From: Promerops cafer
Lineage: Eukaryota; Chordata; Aves; Passeriformes; Nectariniidae
Reading direction: 5' to 3'
Assembly: GCA_013398275.1 (NCBI GenBank)
Contig: VZSE01014931.1
Location: 124,001 to 188,000 of the forward strand
DNA length: 64,000 nt
The translations under genes were made by a program, and so were the position numbers. The notes beneath the pieces are model-generated. The model was given only the letters and a program-made list of their open reading frames with translations. It searched no databases and was not told the origin of the DNA. Shown piece by piece: positions 62,818 to 64,000 of this stretch (position 1 is the first letter of the stretch; each line of letters starts with the position of its first letter).

Positions 62818-63128
62818 GCTCTCATCCTGAGGAGATGGTGGCAGGTGGGAAACCTGAGTCCTTAGAAACGCCACAGCCAGCAGCAGAAAATCAGGAAATG
62901 TGTGGGCAAAGCAGCTGTACAAGCAGCACCAGCGGCCCCCAGCAGTCCCCAGAGCAGAGTCCCACCTTGGAACAAACACCAGCTTCAGAGTTCCATAAGG
63001 GATCGCTCCCAGCAGACAAAGCAGAGCAAGGACACCTCAAGATGAAGGATGTCTCCTCAGAAGGCAGCTGTGACCAACAGGAGATTGAGATGGCTAAGAC
63101 AGAAGAAGGATCGCGCCTAAGAGATGCG
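62818..63128 (+). CDS. ARHGAP31: ARHGAP31 coding exon 11 (variable tail)
   Basis: Encodes residues about 565-668: it begins GSHPEEMVAGGKPESLETPQ and ends EMAKTEEGSRLRDA, rich in Ser, Glu, Gln and Pro. No block here is strongly conserved with mammals, so identification rests on open frame, matching phase with exon 10, a good acceptor (ctgctccag) and donor (GCG|gtaagg), and position. The phase at the donor is 0. The next exon, the large terminal one in this family, is not in the window. Confidence 0.85.
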
Positions 63129-64000
63129 GTAAGGAAGAAGGCATGAGAAAGGTGGGGGACCATGTCATGGTAGTGACTGGGAGGTTGTTTAAAGTTTAAC
63201 TGTGTGTCTGTAGTTGTGAAAACTCAGTCTACAACTTATGCAAAGCAGCACCAATAATTGACCATGAACTGATTTATTTCACTTCTCTGAAATTACTATG
63301 TGGTGATTTACCTTTACGTAACTACCTACTGTCCCCTTTTGGTCATCTTTTCCTGTAACTGTACAATTTCAGTCTGTACCATCTGTCTGCTCTGAGACTC
63401 TCCAGATGTGAGACTGTCCGGATGTCTGAGCATTTTGACCCGTGGTCTCTGAATTCCCCTTCTATTTTTGCTGTCCCATTTTTCCTGGACAGCCTGAACA
63501 GTCCTTTTTACTCCCATTCTCTACACACAACTTTATTTTTTTAATTCTTACTATCTTTGCCTCCTCTGTATCTCTAGCAAAGCCTTTTCACCAAGTTTCT
63601 TACAGCGATACTCATCTCTGGGCAGCTATTTAGAGATCTGTTGGCATATCTCCTTGAATAGATTATTCATTCGAGTTTGTGTGCAGTTTGGGAATGCATA
63701 TTCTCTGGCAAGGCCAAGTGAGCCTGAATGGGAATTGCTGAGAAATGGGCTGGAACATTCCAGCTACTCATTCAGCTCACTGTTTCAGTATGTCTGTCCA
63801 GGCCTCCTTTTGGCTGCACCTCAGACCTTCTCCATAAACCCACTTGTTTTAGATGTATATTCTTCCTTGAACTGGTAGCAGTCTGTGTGTCTGTGTTTCT
63901 GTACCCATGAGTGTGCTCATCCAGGAGCTTGGTTATTCTAGGAGGGCTGTTTGGGGAAAATGGACGGGTATTTACTGGTAAGTTGTGCGCTCCCAGGTGA
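63129..64000 (+). other. ARHGAP31: Intron 11 of ARHGAP31, 5' part
   Basis: This stretch follows the gtaagg donor. No sequence resembling the terminal ARHGAP31 exon or any other coding block is seen up to the window edge. Confidence 0.85.

Larger units (their letters stand above)
11627..63128 (+). other. ARHGAP31: ARHGAP31 gene (CdGAP), coding span, 3' end outside window
   Basis: ARHGAP31 is a GTPase-activating protein that switches off Cdc42 and Rac1 at adhesion sites, controlling protrusions, migration and endothelial behaviour (family knowledge). Eleven exons join into 668 codons in one frame. Residues 2-14 are a polybasic stretch, the lipid-binding region known from CdGAP. Roughly residues 20-215 form the RhoGAP domain, with the arginine finger R56 in GIYRLSG, K96 and R100 in KLYFRELPNPLLT, and N169 and N177 in RNLALVWAPNLLR. 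After the domain comes a Ser/Pro/Lys-rich tail with conserved blocks such as SLPEIVP, KKWKSIFNLGRSGS, RPAKSMDSLCS, PPEQLKVFR and NISEPFAVSVPLRVSAVIS. The blocks and their order match vertebrate ARHGAP31 rather than the related ARHGAP32 or ARHGAP33, since no PX or SH3 exon precedes the GAP domain. The last coding exon lies beyond 64000. In humans, truncations in that last exon cause Adams-Oliver syndrome 1. Confidence 0.97.

Noticed and set aside
63129..64000. Terminal ARHGAP31 exon inside the window
   Set aside because: No frame after the 63129 donor resembles the conserved tail of the protein. The exon must lie further right.
1..64000. CRISPR arrays, operons, phage or other prokaryotic systems
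   Set aside because: The DNA is vertebrate genomic sequence with spliced genes and LINE remnants; no regularly spaced repeats or gene clusters of that kind exist here.

Overview
The window is nuclear DNA from a vertebrate, most likely a bird. It carries chicken-repeat-1 (CR1) LINE fragments, including one with a readable end of the CR1 reverse-transcriptase ORF. It also has long introns with GT-AG splice sites, several microsatellites and one recognisable vertebrate gene. I see no bacterial, viral, CRISPR or operon features. Bird rather than other CR1-bearing sauropsids is an inference.

The only protein-coding gene I can support is ARHGAP31 (CdGAP, a Cdc42/Rac1 GTPase-activating protein), on the + strand. 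It starts at 11627 and runs off the right edge. Eleven coding exons can be placed to the base: 11627-11726, 47204-47306, 47793-47937, 52547-52629, 53255-53362, 55025-55170, 56483-56684, 58448-58572, 60963-61022, 61864-62484 and 62818-63128. Joined, they give 2004 nt, or 668 codons, in one open frame with all splice phases agreeing. This covers the N-terminal polybasic stretch, the whole RhoGAP domain and the first part of the disordered tail. The large last exon with the rest of the tail lies beyond 64000. The human protein is about 1440 residues, so a little under half is here.

Layout: 1-10300 is intergenic sequence upstream of the gene, with one CR1 scrap and simple repeats. 10300-11626 is the GC- and CpG-richer promoter and 5' leader zone, holding a (CA)29 repeat, G-runs and short upstream ORFs. 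11727-47203 is a 35.5 kb first intron containing a CR1 copy, a duplicated ~215 bp sequence and an isolated CpG-rich patch near 34.3-34.6 kb that could be an alternative promoter. 47204-63128 holds exons 2-11 with short to medium introns, one with another CR1 fragment. 63129-64000 is the start of intron 11.

I found no undescribed biological system. The most useful leads are regulatory: the CpG patch with a phase-compatible candidate first exon, the leader (weak start context, three upstream ORFs, G-runs beside the start), and the paired repeat in intron 1. Many long open frames in the introns look like chance and are left out or flagged as such.
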